Source of the DNA: Berberis thunbergii
Taxonomy: Eukaryota; Streptophyta; Magnoliopsida; Ranunculales; Berberidaceae
Reading direction: 5' to 3'
Length of the DNA: 64,000 nucleotides
NCBI GenBank assembly: GCA_003290165.1
Contig: QNQO01000456.1
Coordinates: 62,001-126,000, forward strand
The translations under genes and the position numbers were made by a program. Each line of letters starts with the position of its first letter. The first letter of the stretch is position 1. Shown one piece after another: positions 24,501 through 35,989 of this stretch. The notes under the pieces were generated by a model. That model was given only the letters and a program-made list of their open reading frames with translations, was not told the DNA's origin and did not search any database.

Positions 24501-25777
24501 AATTCCATATAACACTCAACAAACATGTCAGACAAAATTGGAACAAATAGTTTGCGATTGAAATCAGATCAAATAGAGAAAGAGAGTATAAAGTATCTCT
24601 CAGTCTGTTCCATTTGTTTTGTCTCTTAGCAGCTCCTCCTTCGATCTCCACTAAAATTGTAAAAAAATCTCAATTAGATACATGAAAGAAGAGCAAATCT
24701 TTAGTAAACAGATCTACAAGCTCAATTTTGATATCTCCAAAGAGGAAATCATTAACTAATCACTCTAATCATCTAAAAAATTTCAAATCTCGTAATGAGG
24801 AGAGAATAACAAACCCTAGGTCTCAGATCAGAGAGAGAAGAGATGAAGATGGGAAGGAGATTATGACAAGTTGAGAGAAATCCACGGGAATGTGTGAGAG
24901 ATGGATTGCCATTGACAAACATTATCTCTCTGGTTAGTTCTCTCATCTTCCATGGTTCTATGACATAAATGAGAGAAGTTGAAATAGAGATGTTCAGGTT
25001 TACAAAGATATTCTGCTTTGATAGCACTTTTAATGTTGAACGCTATGTACAAGTTGATAGCATTCAATTACTGATGCCATAAAAATTGTCATTATATACT
25101 ATTTTTGTTAGTGATATTTAATACAAATCAAATGCTTTAGCATAAGCATATACATAACAAAACTTTACTTTATATTGTTAATCGTTACACATCAGTATTA
25201 TCCAATGCGTATTATACAACATACAAACACTAGCCAACCCTAGTGTAGATTTTCTCGACATGTATAACATGTTGTTTGATATTATCTAATGTGTATTACA
25301 TGACATGTCCCTGTTAGACATACTAGCTGCTTCTAGTATCCAATATCATTAGCGCACTAACTGCTGGGACGTTTACCTAGACCGGTCCAACAACCATCGT
25401 ACTCTTGAATAATATAGATTAACACAATTTACAACACATTGCATTACAACATATGTCCAGCATAACTTATACTTGCATATTCTATCATGGCATAATGACA
25501 TGCATTTGTATACCAAAACTTTATGCATAGTTTCTACGCATCATCCATATCAAAACATGACATATATAAACTAAAAAGATATGAAATTAGAGAGAAGATG
25601 ATCTCAACTTGTTTTGCCGAGCATCTTTGATCAGTACAAAAGATAATGTGATTACTAATAACTACGCTTAAGCTACTGAATCTAGGAATGATCCTTAGAA
25701 CTTCATATTATGAGCTCTATTTGTAGTTTTCCTAAGCAAGCACAAGACTCGACATCTTCTGCATCATCATGCTTCTA
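21536..25777. other. Long stretch with no confident gene (SINE inside)
   Basis: Only the SINE at 23233-23361 is certain. A minus ORF at 22978-22688 (96 residues) has a cysteine-containing half, then seven Asp from an ATC microsatellite (about 22805-22831), then IYGHSYLVDYGRLFE. It ends next to a possible donor (CTCAG/GTTG at about 22714). I do not recognise it. Minus ORFs near 23658-23425 and the plus ORF at 24018-24221 are also unrecognised. A spliced gene or non-coding RNA cannot be excluded. Confidence 0.4.
23233..23361 (-). mobile_element. tRNA-derived SINE with 11-bp target duplication
   Basis: On the minus strand the element starts GCCAAAGGTAGCCAGGTTGG, continues with an A-box-like GGTTGGTTGGCTAAGG and a B-box-like TTGGGTTCAATACC, and ends in an A/T-rich tail (GGTAAGAAAAATAAAAATAA). 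It is flanked by TGGCTATGGCA on both sides (23222-23232 and 23362-23372). The length is 129 bp. A second member of the same family sits at 49552-49658. Confidence 0.85.
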
Positions 25778-26215
25778 TGATCTTATCCAAATTCGATCTT
25801 ATCTATTCTTACTGTGCGTATTCCATCCTATCCGCATCGTCGTACTTCTTTTATACTATCCACATTCATTCTTATCTGCTTGGTCGTGTTTCTTTATCCT
25901 AGCTACAATTTATCCCATCCGTTTCAACATGTTTTTTTGACCCTATCGACTTTTGATCTTATCCATATCATCGCGCTTCTTCGGTCTGATACATATTTGA
26001 TCTTATCCGCATTCGTTCTTACCCACAATCGTTTTAATCCATAGTGATTTTATCCACTTTGGATCTAATTCCTAGTTAATCCGCCGCCGTCGTGATTATT
26101 CAATCATATCCACAATTGATCTCATCCACATTCGTTCTTATCCACAATTCGATCCTATCCACAGTTGATCTTATCCACTTTCTATCTTATCTATGGTTGA
26201 TCTTATCTGCATTGT
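25778..26215. repeat. Degenerate minisatellite, GATCTTATCC-type
   Basis: About twenty imperfect units of roughly 20-25 bp are built on TYGATCTTATCCRCATTCG and variants (GTTCTTATCCACAAT, GATCCTATCCAC). Unit length and sequence drift along the array. It is open on no strand. It lies left of the retrotransposon primer site at 26476 and may be internal sequence of that element. Confidence 0.75.
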
Positions 26216-26475
26216 TGTGTTTACTCATTTTCGTGTTTAACTCAATCATTTAAGGTATTCCGTAAAATATGCTAAATGCATATAAATATTAGCTAGGGAT
26301 GTTACATTATACCCTTTGTAATGGCCTTGTTGGAAACCTACACGAATGTTCGTCAGTAGAACTTTAACATTCCACCACTTTATCCCTTGCAACACAAAAG
26401 CGTTGGAAACAATACTAAAGATCTCGCAGTTATTGTGTTAAACGAGACTTGAAACATTGACCTTCAAGAACCAAC

Positions 26476-26488
26476 GCTCTGATACCGT
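26476..26488 (-). other. Possible LTR-retrotransposon primer-binding site
   Basis: On the minus strand the sequence reads ACGGTATCAGAGCGTTGG, matching the usual complement of initiator-Met tRNA (TGGTATCAGAGC). It implies a minus-strand LTR element whose 5' LTR would lie to the right (from about 26490) and whose interior would lie to the left. No paired LTR or coding domain was found, so this is a remnant at best. Confidence 0.4.
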
Positions 26489-26602
26489 GAAGGATAAATG
26501 TTTTACTGACAATTATTTTGAAGAATATAGGTTTTTGTGGATGAAATTCTTTGACGATTATATAGTAATAACAAAAGTATATAATTGGAAGTAGCCTAAA
26601 TA

Positions 26603-26692
26603 GTTATAATAATAATAATAGTAATAATAATAATAATAATGGTTTGATATATGATATATTATTATTATTACTATTATTATTATTATTGTATT
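26603..26692. repeat. (TAA)n/(TTA)n perfect inverted repeat
   Basis: A TAA-rich run at about 26604-26640 with a single AGT interruption is mirrored by a TTA-rich run with ACT at the matching place (about 26659-26692). The spacer is short and AT-rich (GGTTTGATATATGATAT). The shared interruption shows that the arms derive from each other rather than from two independent microsatellites. RNA from it would form a stem of about 33 bp or more. Confidence 0.85.
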
Positions 26693-27012
26693 CAAAACAT
26701 TTAAATAAGTTCAATCATATCTCAAACAAAATCTTCAATCATGTTTCAATCCAATATTCTATTATATGGTGCAGTAAATTAATTTGACCATGTATATCTA
26801 ACATTCCACTTTACGAACCTTTTTGTGTAGGTGATTTCTGACGTTCGTAAAAGAATATAAAATCCGGCATTGGCTCTGAATATCTTGAGACAATTTCTTT
26901 ATCGACATTTCTATAAAAAAAAATCTATAAAATCTACATTCCGAGAGTTAGTTCTTAGAGGTCGTGGTTCAAATCTTGTCAAAGTCAGTCATTGCAAGAT
27001 TTTACCACACAG

Positions 27013-27332
27013 TTAGAAGTCAAACGAAGTCCATTTAGTCACTCAAATCCTTGTATTCTCGGATTGCATCCAAATTGGCATCCAATTGAGCCTACAACGT
27101 ACAAACAAGTTTTTCTTCAACGTTAACCACAACCAAACTTGTTTGTTGAGGCAAACATGTTGCATTTGTCATTATTATGGTACCCCGCGGTTAGAAATCA
27201 AACGAAGTCTATTTGGTCACTCAAATCCTTGTATTCTCGAATTACACCAAAAAATTGAGCCTACAACGTACAAACGAGTTTTCCTTCTTCGTTAAGCACA
27301 ACCAAAGGCAAACATGTTGCATTTTGCTTGAG
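27013..27332. repeat. Tandem direct duplication, about 140-175 bp units
   Basis: The first copy is 27013-27172 and the second 27190-27332. Both run GTTAGAARTCAAACGAAGTC, CACTCAAATCCTTGTATTCT, TTGAGCCTACAACGTACAAA and CAAACATGTTGCATTT. The second copy lacks about 20 bp of the middle of the first. Confidence 0.88.
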
Positions 27333-28106
27333 CCATGAAAGTTGAAATGAGTCAATAAAGAAGTGGTATACCACTTCTACTATATATCTATCTCCACCGT
27401 ATGTATCTATTGAAACCTAGATTACCCAACAAATGGTTGAGTTCATTCACAAATAACACCTAAGAGCACAAAGCGACATTTTTCACATGATAAACAAAAT
27501 TAACAAAAATCATGAGTTTACCTATTAGCTTTTGACACTCCTACAACCCTTTCTTGAAGCCCAGGGGAGGACATTTGAGCACGTTTGCGCAAGAGCAACC
27601 TGAATGACAAATTGAGAGTTAAGCACTGGCATGCATTCCATGTGAAGGTCCAATTTCAATGGCAACATCTCAAAACACGAAAAGAGAATAGAAACCTAAT
27701 ACAAAATAATAAATCCAAAAAAGATGATATTTTACCAGTACTTTGTGATTTGGGGTTGAAATATTAAAACCCACTCTAGGTGTCCATGGATCCTTATCCA
27801 TGTGTTTCTCCATGACAATATCCTCGTGAGTTTACAGTGTAGTTATAATAGTAGTATCACCAATATATGTTGTACTCACGCACCTCTTTTCGTGGCTACT
27901 TAATATTTGATTAGACCCGTTCTTTCTATAGTTTGATCTTTTAGTTAAAAAGACAATTTATCGTTGCATCAGAGCTTTTGAATCCGTTAAAGATAAACTC
28001 GAATAATGCCTCTAAATCATTTATGAAAAGTTTAATTTGGCAAAAAGATTTCATCCAACAAAAAAAATAGAATATAGCTAAGAAAAACTATCTGTTGCGA
28101 CAAAAG

Positions 28107-28262
28107 TTAAGTGACTACTAGAAAATATAGTTACAAAAATGCTATTTTGCTACAACAATTTAAAGTTGAAGAAAAAAGGCATAATGCACCACTTTTTGCC
28201 ACAACAAAAATGACGGATGTCACAACAAAATACTAAGATTATGTGGCAATAAAATCGGGGAA
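28107..28262. mobile_element. Possible CACTA-type terminus fragment
   Basis: GACTACTAGAAAATATAG at 28109 resembles CACTA-superfamily termini (CACTACTAGAAAA). It is followed by repeated TGCTACAACAA / GCCACAACAAAAATG / GTCACAACAAAA subterminal-like motifs in direct and inverted orientation, which is characteristic of these elements. The other end and the 3-bp target duplication were not found. Confidence 0.4.
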
Positions 28263-29329
28263 TGTGCGTAGCGTTTCATTTTACTTTTAGGTGAAATTTT
28301 GTGCCATTCGTTGGACAGGCCCAATAAAAAGAAAAAAGAAGAAGAAATTAGGGTAAAAATTTTTTAAGGTCGGCCTTTGGCCTTCGTGCTCTCGTCTCCT
28401 TTCCACTACATTCTTTTTTTTTATCCTTTTTCATTTCCTCTAGCATAGGTAACTTAAAGTATTTTAAATTCTTAAGATGTTGAAACTTATGGTTGCCATT
28501 GATTTGGATTATGATTTGAAAGTAAAATAAATCTTTCACTTTCTCTCTTAGTTTGTTACATAAATTGGTGTTTAAAAAGTTGCAATTAAAGTTCTATTTG
28601 GTTGGGATAAGCAATAAAATGTATGTAATCCTCTATTTTAAGTTTTTTACCGTTCTTTTCAACCACGTAATTACATGCATAAGGAAGAATTGTGATTTTT
28701 AGTTGGTCACCAATCTATCTTATTGCCTTTAATTTTAATGAACGCTAATGCTATGCTATGTGCTGAAGAGAACAAGAATTGGAAGATACAACAATGTATT
28801 GCCATGTACGATATGGTCCAAGGCCAAGTAACAACCATGAAGCGACATTGCAGGAAAGTGTGACCAAGATACAACATAAGCACAACTTCAAGTTTTTTCC
28901 TATAAATGAACGGAGCAATGTGAGACTCTTGAATTCCCACCACTTTTTATCCCAAAAATGGAAAACTAGAGTACGAGACTACCACTCATCACAGACTACA
29001 CATATAAGCACCCAGTTAAGGAGTTTGATTTGAGCACGCACCTAAGTCCATTTCTTAAGAACGGGCGGAAGGTGACAAAGTTACTCGCAATATGGTACTA
29101 CAACTGAAGTGATTGCTCACTATTGGATCTTATTTTGAGAACCCCTCCTCCTCAAACTCTGAGAACAACTCACGTTTCACATTGAGTCAATCCCTGCTAC
29201 TTGGTTTCGACCGAGGAAGTCCATATATACTACTAGTACTTCTATGGCTTTTCCTCGGGGGTGGTGGGGGGCAATGTAGCCTTGGAGAACAAATTAATTA
29301 AAAATACATTTTATTTAAACAAAAAAAAA

Positions 29330-31250
29330 GGAATATCGACTAAGTTTTACTGCGGTCAATCTTATATGGTAAGAAAATTCAATGTATTTTGAGTGGTGAC
29401 GCGTAACGCGTGGGAGCACATGTTTTGTCATTGGTTTAACTACTATAATGAAAAGGCATGCATGGTTTCCTAGGTGGACATTGATGACAACAAGTCTTCC
29501 TAATTTGATCACCCTATAGGGATGCTAGTTTAACATTCTAGAATAGACTATTTATTGGCCTTTGAGAATTATTTCTATTATCCTTTGGGGGACTACCATA
29601 CAACATTGGAGCACAAAATAAATATAAGGACAAACAAATTCAACAAAAAATAATTTTTAACTAAGTTTTACCAGGCTCAGGCTCAATCTTATATGATAAG
29701 AACGCAAAAATTCAATGTAATTCTAAGTGAGTTAATCACCATTTGGTACTAATGGGACAATTCCAGACACTTGTAAAGCACAGGTTCTGTTATTGATTAG
29801 CATACTAGTGTGAAAGAGTTTGCATAGTTTTCTAGATGGACCTTAATGAAAACAAGCATTCTAGCTTTGGTTACACTATGGGGATGCTGAATTAACCTAA
29901 AATGGATTATTCATTAACTTTCAAGCATTGTTTCGATTAGCCTTCAATGGATCGGAACATAACCTTGGGACAGGAGCACCAAAAAATAAGAAAAAAAAAG
30001 ACGTAAATTCAACAAAAAAAGAAATTTTCAATTAAGTTTTATGGGCTCAGTCCTATAGGGTAAGAACATCAAAATTTGATGTATTGCAAAGTGAGTGGTG
30101 ACCCGTAAAGCACGGAAACATAGGAAAAGAAATTAAAAAAAATGACAAATTCAACTAAGTTTTTAGTGGGTCGATCATATGGTAAGAATGTGCAAACTCA
30201 TGGATTCTTGAGTGATGACCCGTATAGCATGGGAACATTAAAAAAAAAAATTAGAAAAGGAAAATTCAACATAGAACAGAAAAAAGAAAATTTCAATGTA
30301 TTTCTAAGTGAGTGGCGACTGGTGACATGTTGGCCCCACTGAAACTGAATTACATTTTTCTAGTTTCTTTTTGGTGGAATTTATGTCCTTTTATTTATTT
30401 TGTGCTCCAATGTTGTATGGTAAACATCCAAAATAATTGAAACAACTCTTGAATGCTAAAATAGTCCATTCAAGAAGGTTATATCAACATCCCCATAGGG
30501 TAACCAAACTAGGACTACTTGTTTTCACAAAGGACCACCGAGTAAACTATTTATGTCGTTTCATGCTAGTAGCTAATCAATAATGGAACCTGTACTCCCT
30601 TGTTTTACAAAGTTACCACTAACTTAGAAATACACTCAATTTTCACATTCTTACTATGCATATAAGATTGACCTTAGTAAAATTTTAGCTGGATTTTTTA
30701 CCTTTTTTGATTTTTGTTCTTGAGCACCCATATTTTACGTATATTTCTAATTAAGTTGTCACCCATCGATACAAATAGGATAAGTTCTGACACCAGTAAA
30801 GCACGGTGACTCATATTCCATCATTGATTAGTATACTAGCCTGAAATAGCCAACATAGTTTCTAACTAGAGCTTAGTTAAAGCAGGTATCCCTCGTTTGG
30901 TTATCCTATAGGGACGTTAACTAATCCTTATAGAATGGATTTTATTAACTCTCGAGCATTGTTACGATTAACCTTCAAGGACTTCAATACTTCCTTGAGA
31001 CACAAAATAAATAAAAGGACAAACAAATTCCACCAAAAAGAAAATGGAACATAAATATTGATAAAATTTTAGTGGGAAATTTTTAACAATAAGAATATGA
31101 AAAATGCAATGTATTCATAAGTGAGCATTGTTTCGATTAACCTTCAACAAGTGTTAATCTATAGGCAAATCTTAATACGTTAAGAAGATCGAAAAAATAA
31201 ATAAAAACATTCAATGTATTTGAAATTCAAGATACACTACAACAGATTTA
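29330..31250. repeat. Complex repeat array A (upstream of the SPEAR-like gene)
   Basis: At least six diverged copies share TTCAACTAAGTTTTACTAGG, TCAATCTTATATGGTAAGAA, ATTCAATGTATTTCTAAGTG and GTGACCCGTAAAGCACGGG. They lie near 29335, 29650, 30015, 30145, 30270 and 31065, with reverse-orientation material near 30640. A second module recurs between them (GTTTTCTAGRTGGACCTTAATGAAAACAAG..., then AGCATTGTTTCGATTAGCCT). The same modules occur in array B at 36.0-37.4 kb. No coding capacity is seen. I cannot name the family. Confidence 0.8.
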
Positions 31251-31580
31251 CTACAATCTTATTGCCAGCATATAATGTGTCAAACATGATTACCAAAAGA
31301 ATTAAAATAAATCGCAAAAGAATTTGGTTCCATTTATAAACCTGATAAAAACTCCAACTCACTCACTAGAGTTTCATTGCTTCATGAATAACTCCAAGTT
31401 TAAACTTCATCCAAATATGACAACTGGCATTATTACCAAATGTACCTCAATGGGTCCCTACTTCTAGTTTTTTTTCCAAATGTAGAGATTCCACAACACC
31501 TTAACCCCAGGCATCTCTCCTCATTTGGAAAGAATTGAAGTTGCAGAGCAACCAATAAAGAAAATTGTTGTTGTTTTGAG

Positions 31581-31625
31581 AGTTATAAAAGGAAATTTGG
31601 ATTGGTTTGGGCTATAAAAAGGGGT
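31581..31625 (+). promoter_or_regulatory. TATA region of the SPEAR-like gene
   Basis: Two candidate TATA boxes, AGTTATAAAAGG (31581-31592) and GCTATAAAAAGGGG (31611-31624), lie about 0.63 kb above the start codon. Both are conserved in the duplicate at 37961-38005, although the gene there is dead. The leader between them and the ATG is long (about 600 nt) and pyrimidine-rich. A spliced leader is possible. Confidence 0.6.
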
Positions 31626-32255
31626 GGTGCCTGAGCTAATGTGGCACAGAAAACTTGAGCACACCACACACCCTTCTCTAAATTTGAGAGCAAAAGAAAG
31701 AGTGAGTGAAGAAGACTTGAGAGAAAATGAGAGAAACAAAGGAGTGAAAAAAGAAGTTTCGATAGAAAAAATAGACAATTTAGGGAGAAAGAGTTTGATT
31801 TGTTTCTAGGATAAACAAGTTTGGGATTGCTTGGATCTCCGTCAATCTTTGCCGATAGCTTGAGTGGTGATTGTTTCCTTCTTTTCTCATCAAATCTGAA
31901 AATGGGGGATTTGAGTTTCCATCTTTCTTCCCCTGTTTTCAGTAGATTTGGATGTTCTTAATGTTCTTCCCTTTATTGTTTTGTGTTGTAATTTATGTGT
32001 GCTTCATTTGTCAAATTTCAAACTTGGGTTTCTCTAATTTTTGTGCATCTTTTCCAATTTCAGTTCTTCTTCTTTGTTTTGGAGATTTTAGACTTTGGTT
32101 TCCTTGATTTTTGTGGAATTTTAGTTCTTTGTTTTTAGGTTTTATGGGCTCTTTTTTTTGCATGGTTTAGACAACAGAGGCACCTGGGTTCTGGGTTCTC
32201 TTATCTGACTTTTGTGTTTTTGGTTTTGCATGATCTAAACAACCACAGAAGAAAA

Positions 32256-33844
32256 ATGGCACAAGAACACAAGAGGTCTAGTAATAGTAGTGGTCGTAGT
32301 AGTGGTAGCGGTAGTGGTAAGAAACCATCAAAGAAGGTTAAACCCAACAAAGTTCCGCAAAGGGGTATGGGGATTGCGGCACTTGAGCGCCTGCGATTAG
32401 AAAAACAGTGGGAGAGGATGAACATCGTTGTTGATGCGCCTCCTCCTCAAGTCCAACAGGACACATCATTTTCAAATCCAAATCATTTTCTTCTACCTTC
32501 AATTCCAATCTCTGGATCTGAATTTAACATGCCACCCCAACCTACTAAAGGTTATGGGCCTCCCCAGCCTTTGTTGGCAATAAATTCACCTAGTATTTAT
32601 GTCCCGAATGTCATCAACTCTAATGGATCTGTAATGGGTTGGTCACAAGGAAGCAAGGGAGATCATGGTTCTTTGCCTTCAAGTTTGAATTCTTTGGAGT
32701 ACAGTATGTTTGGTGGAGGCACAAAGTTTGGGGTTGGATCAAATTCTTTACAGGTTGATTCAGCACTAAACGATCCACCCAGCATTCCGGTACAAACAAG
32801 ACAACAAAATCAACCAATTCCATCAATGGTGATTTTTTTTCCATATTCTTTTTCTTCAGGTTTCCTTTCATTTTCTTTTAATAGGATCGAAGATATTCTA
32901 AATGTTTCTGGGTTGCAGGTGAATGTGTCTCTATCATCTGGACCAAGCTCTGTAGCGCCATTCTCTTCATCTCAAAGCAATTTTGGCAACTTTCTAAACC
33001 CCGTGCGGCACAACGAGAAGGTGTGTGGCATTAGAATCTTTCAAACATTCGGTATGATTTAGTTGAAAATGTTTTAACATGGATATTTTCGTGAATGTAA
33101 GACAGATTATCAGTACAAGGCAGAGTGGACCATCTGCTCTTTATTATCCACCTGGTCATCCACTGGATTCTATCATCCCTTACCAGCCCCCCCTGGCTGC
33201 TCCTCAGTTATGCCAAGCGCTTGAATCATCTAATGGTATTAATGGGATTGTTAATTTGGAACCAAGGAATGCAAATTTCAGGTTGGCCTGGCTTTTGTTT
33301 ATGTATGTTTCTTTCATGTTTTGCTAAGCGGTTAGTTCCCACATTTATTTCTTTCCTTTTATTTCTTTCAGTGAGGGTCGATCAGGTTCAACTTTTCGTC
33401 ATGCCAAAGGCAAGGGAGATACGTCTCAGATGAACCAATTTCAGAACACCGAGGGCAATGTTGCTCTAGATGGAGCATTTCTTACATTGGGTCCCCTTAG
33501 AGCACTTACAATGAAGCAGCCCATGGTAGTTTCAACTTTTAATCACAAAGGACCAGCAGCGGAATACCCAAATATGTTTTCACTTCAAGTAAGTTAATTG
33601 TAACCCACTTGACCATTTTAAGGTACACATTGTCGTTGTAGATTATGTGCTGACTTTGTTTCATCTAAATTTGAAGGGAAACACTGAAAGCTCATTGAAC
33701 AGCGCAAACAAACCCAGCCCACGAGAATCCTTGGGCATTCCCCTGGAAGGGAATCATCAAATGGGTTGTTCCACCGGCAACTTATCAAGCAACAACCGCA
33801 GAGGTAAAGCGAAGGGAACTTTGGATCTCAATCTAAAGTTATAA
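32256..33844 (+). CDS. SPOROCYTELESS/SPEAR (TIE)-like EAR-motif transcriptional repressor
   Basis: Five exons with GT-AG borders: 32256-32828, 32919-33020, 33106-33281, 33372-33588 and 33677-33844. They encode about 411 residues. The N-terminus is Ser/Gly-rich and then basic (GKKPSKKVKPNKVPQRGMGI), leading into AALERLRLEKQWE, the short conserved helix of the SPL/NOZZLE and SPEAR family. The C-terminus GTLDLNLKL is an EAR motif (LxLxL), the site that recruits TOPLESS co-repressors. The rest is low-complexity, rich in Ser, Pro, Asn and Gln, as in the family. Relatives act in the nucleus as adaptors that repress TCP or other transcription factors in sporogenesis, ovule and leaf development; the exact role here is inferred. 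The first ATG is used; an in-frame GTG upstream is not needed. It is longer than most SPEAR proteins. Frame and splice sites are intact, unlike the duplicate at 38.5 kb. Confidence 0.8.
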
Positions 33845-35775
33845 GACGAAGATTGAAGACATGGATAAGTGTTCGGAGATGGAAGCAAGCTGGAGATATG
33901 AGATAAAAAGAGAGAGAGATGGAGTTTAATGTGTTTAGGATAGTTTGTTTCTCAAATAATGTTTTTTTGTTGTTTTGGCAGTTTGGTTAAATGATGAGGT
34001 GGAGAGTTGAGTTTGTAACAAACCTGCACGAGAAGCTTTGTCTTCTCTGGGGTATACGTGGGCATACCTAAGGACCTACATATGTGTATCTATCTATTAT
34101 GGTTGCTGACATGTGAACTGATGTGTCAATCTAGAAACACCAATCTAGTCAGATGTTGGGAGTTTTTTTTTACATTGAAATGCAATTCATCATTATCTTT
34201 TAACCACATTGTGTAACAACCAAAGCAATTACACCCAAGAATCTTGGTTAACAACATCAATTATATATTTTTATTAATAATAAAATCACAATGCACAACA
34301 ACCTATGTGTGCCTAGGACACGCGGCGTCTTCTTTTCTCCTATAACAAATGTGCTTAGGACATATAGAAAGAAATAATTCTTTAAAATGTGAAACAACAA
34401 ACTCAGTGTTACTCAATACAAAAATTCCCAAAATCTTATCCTAACTCCTAAGTCAAATAAGGATATTAAGACAACTAAAAGTAAAAATAAACAAACTATC
34501 CGAGATGAACTAAATTCCCAAGTTCTAGTAATTTTACCATCTTTTGACCATTAGATGTGCGATATGTGTAATTTAAGACACTATAAAATACACGAATACA
34601 ACATTGCCAAGTAGTGCTTAAGATCGATCACAAACATCCAAATTGACTATATAGGACAAGACATATTTGTTGTAGTGAATGCACTCAGAACAATTTTCAT
34701 CAATGAAGTTCTCATAACTTACCACTTTAAATGAATGCAAGTTCTTCAGAGAGCATTTTAGTTCTTGGAGATGAAAAGAATTTAACATTACACCAAATTT
34801 TCACTATTTGGCTCCCTCGTGCTTTCGTGTCTTTCAAATCTTAAAGTCGCTTGATTGATAGTGTATGCTTCACACCATTTTACTGAAAGCGCGCCAAAGT
34901 TTTTGCGCCCACAGATAGTGAAACACTTTATCTCTAAGATCTTTTGTCCACTGGTACCCTTAGGAGTCTCAAACATTAGTTGTGTTCTCAACATTAGTTG
35001 TGTTCTCAACATTGGCACACCAAGCTCGTCCTTCCTCAACAAATCATTATTTCAACATCTTTATATGTGCAAGAAGAGTGATTATATCCCATTTGGTGAA
35101 AATGTGCTTTCAACATTTTCCATAGGGAGGGCCTTACAATGTCGATGCCCTACCGAGAGAAAGGCCAACAACTAGTAAATTGTCTAGGTGCTCAGAGTGC
35201 GTGTGTATACCGTGGTTGTGGCTTTGACACTTAATTGCAAATATCTAGCTCAAATAACACCACAATTTACTTGATTTCCAACCTAGGATTTTAAAAATTA
35301 ATAAATAAATAAAATTTTAGTTTAGGTGGTTGCTCCTATTCACTAGATCCAACAAACTCTACTTTTTGTTCGTACAATGGATTTCAAAGTGTTTGGATCC
35401 AGTGGAATTCTAGATTGCAGTGGCTTGGTGCATGTCGATATTGGATTGTGGTAATCACAAACGAGTAAATCCATGAGAAAAAGCCTGAGAAAGACAAAAG
35501 GCTAAAGACAACAACACTCCCTCTTGAAAACTTATAACTCCCTCTCTGCAATTTTCAGTAGTTATTTCCTCTCTCCTTCCTCTTCATGCAAAAAAATGTT
35601 ATCCATTTTCACTAACTACTTCTCCTTCCTTTTACACTCAAATTGTTCACAGCATGTTTGTACACACTCACATCATCTTCGGACAAAGTGGACCTTATTT
35701 TCCTATTTTGGGCCTGTGTTTATTTGTCCCTTCTCTCTTTTTTTGTACCACCCTCTTTACTATTTCTATTCCATA
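33845..35775. other. 3' flank of the SPEAR-like gene, no further gene
   Basis: This stretch contains the 3' UTR and non-coding spacer. From about 34970 it is paralogous to 40.41-41.30 kb (unit B). A short duplication, CATTAGTTGTGTTCTCAA, is repeated head to tail at 34974-35009. Short ORFs are not conserved in the paralogous stretch, which argues against coding. Confidence 0.6.
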
Positions 35776-35985
35776 CAATTCTTCTTTGAAGTTCTCTTTG
35801 TAAATATCTAGATTCTCCAAAGACTACTGATTAGATCAAGTATAAATACGAGATCACCCCATGGTTTTGAGGTGTGGTGGAGCAAAAAGCTCAAGTGCCT
35901 TTTATTAAGAATAGTTGGTTAACAGGTGTCAAGTCTTGTCTTGTAAAGTGAGACTTGTCCTACTTGTGAATACAAGTATAAGGAT
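35776..35985 (+). mobile_element. Copia LTR fragment at the end of unit A
   Basis: The sequence from CAATTCTTCTTTGAAGTTCT to AAAGTGAGACTTGTC matches the second half of the LTR at 41979-42432, including its TATA (GTATAAATACG here, GTATAAATAAG there). The left half is missing. It sits at the A/B junction of the segmental duplication. Confidence 0.75.
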
Positions 35986-35989
35986 GTTG

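Noticed and set aside
32214..32255. N-terminal extension of the SPEAR-like protein from an upstream GTG
   Set aside because: The first ATG is at 32256 and plant nuclear genes rarely start at GTG; the extension has no family likeness.
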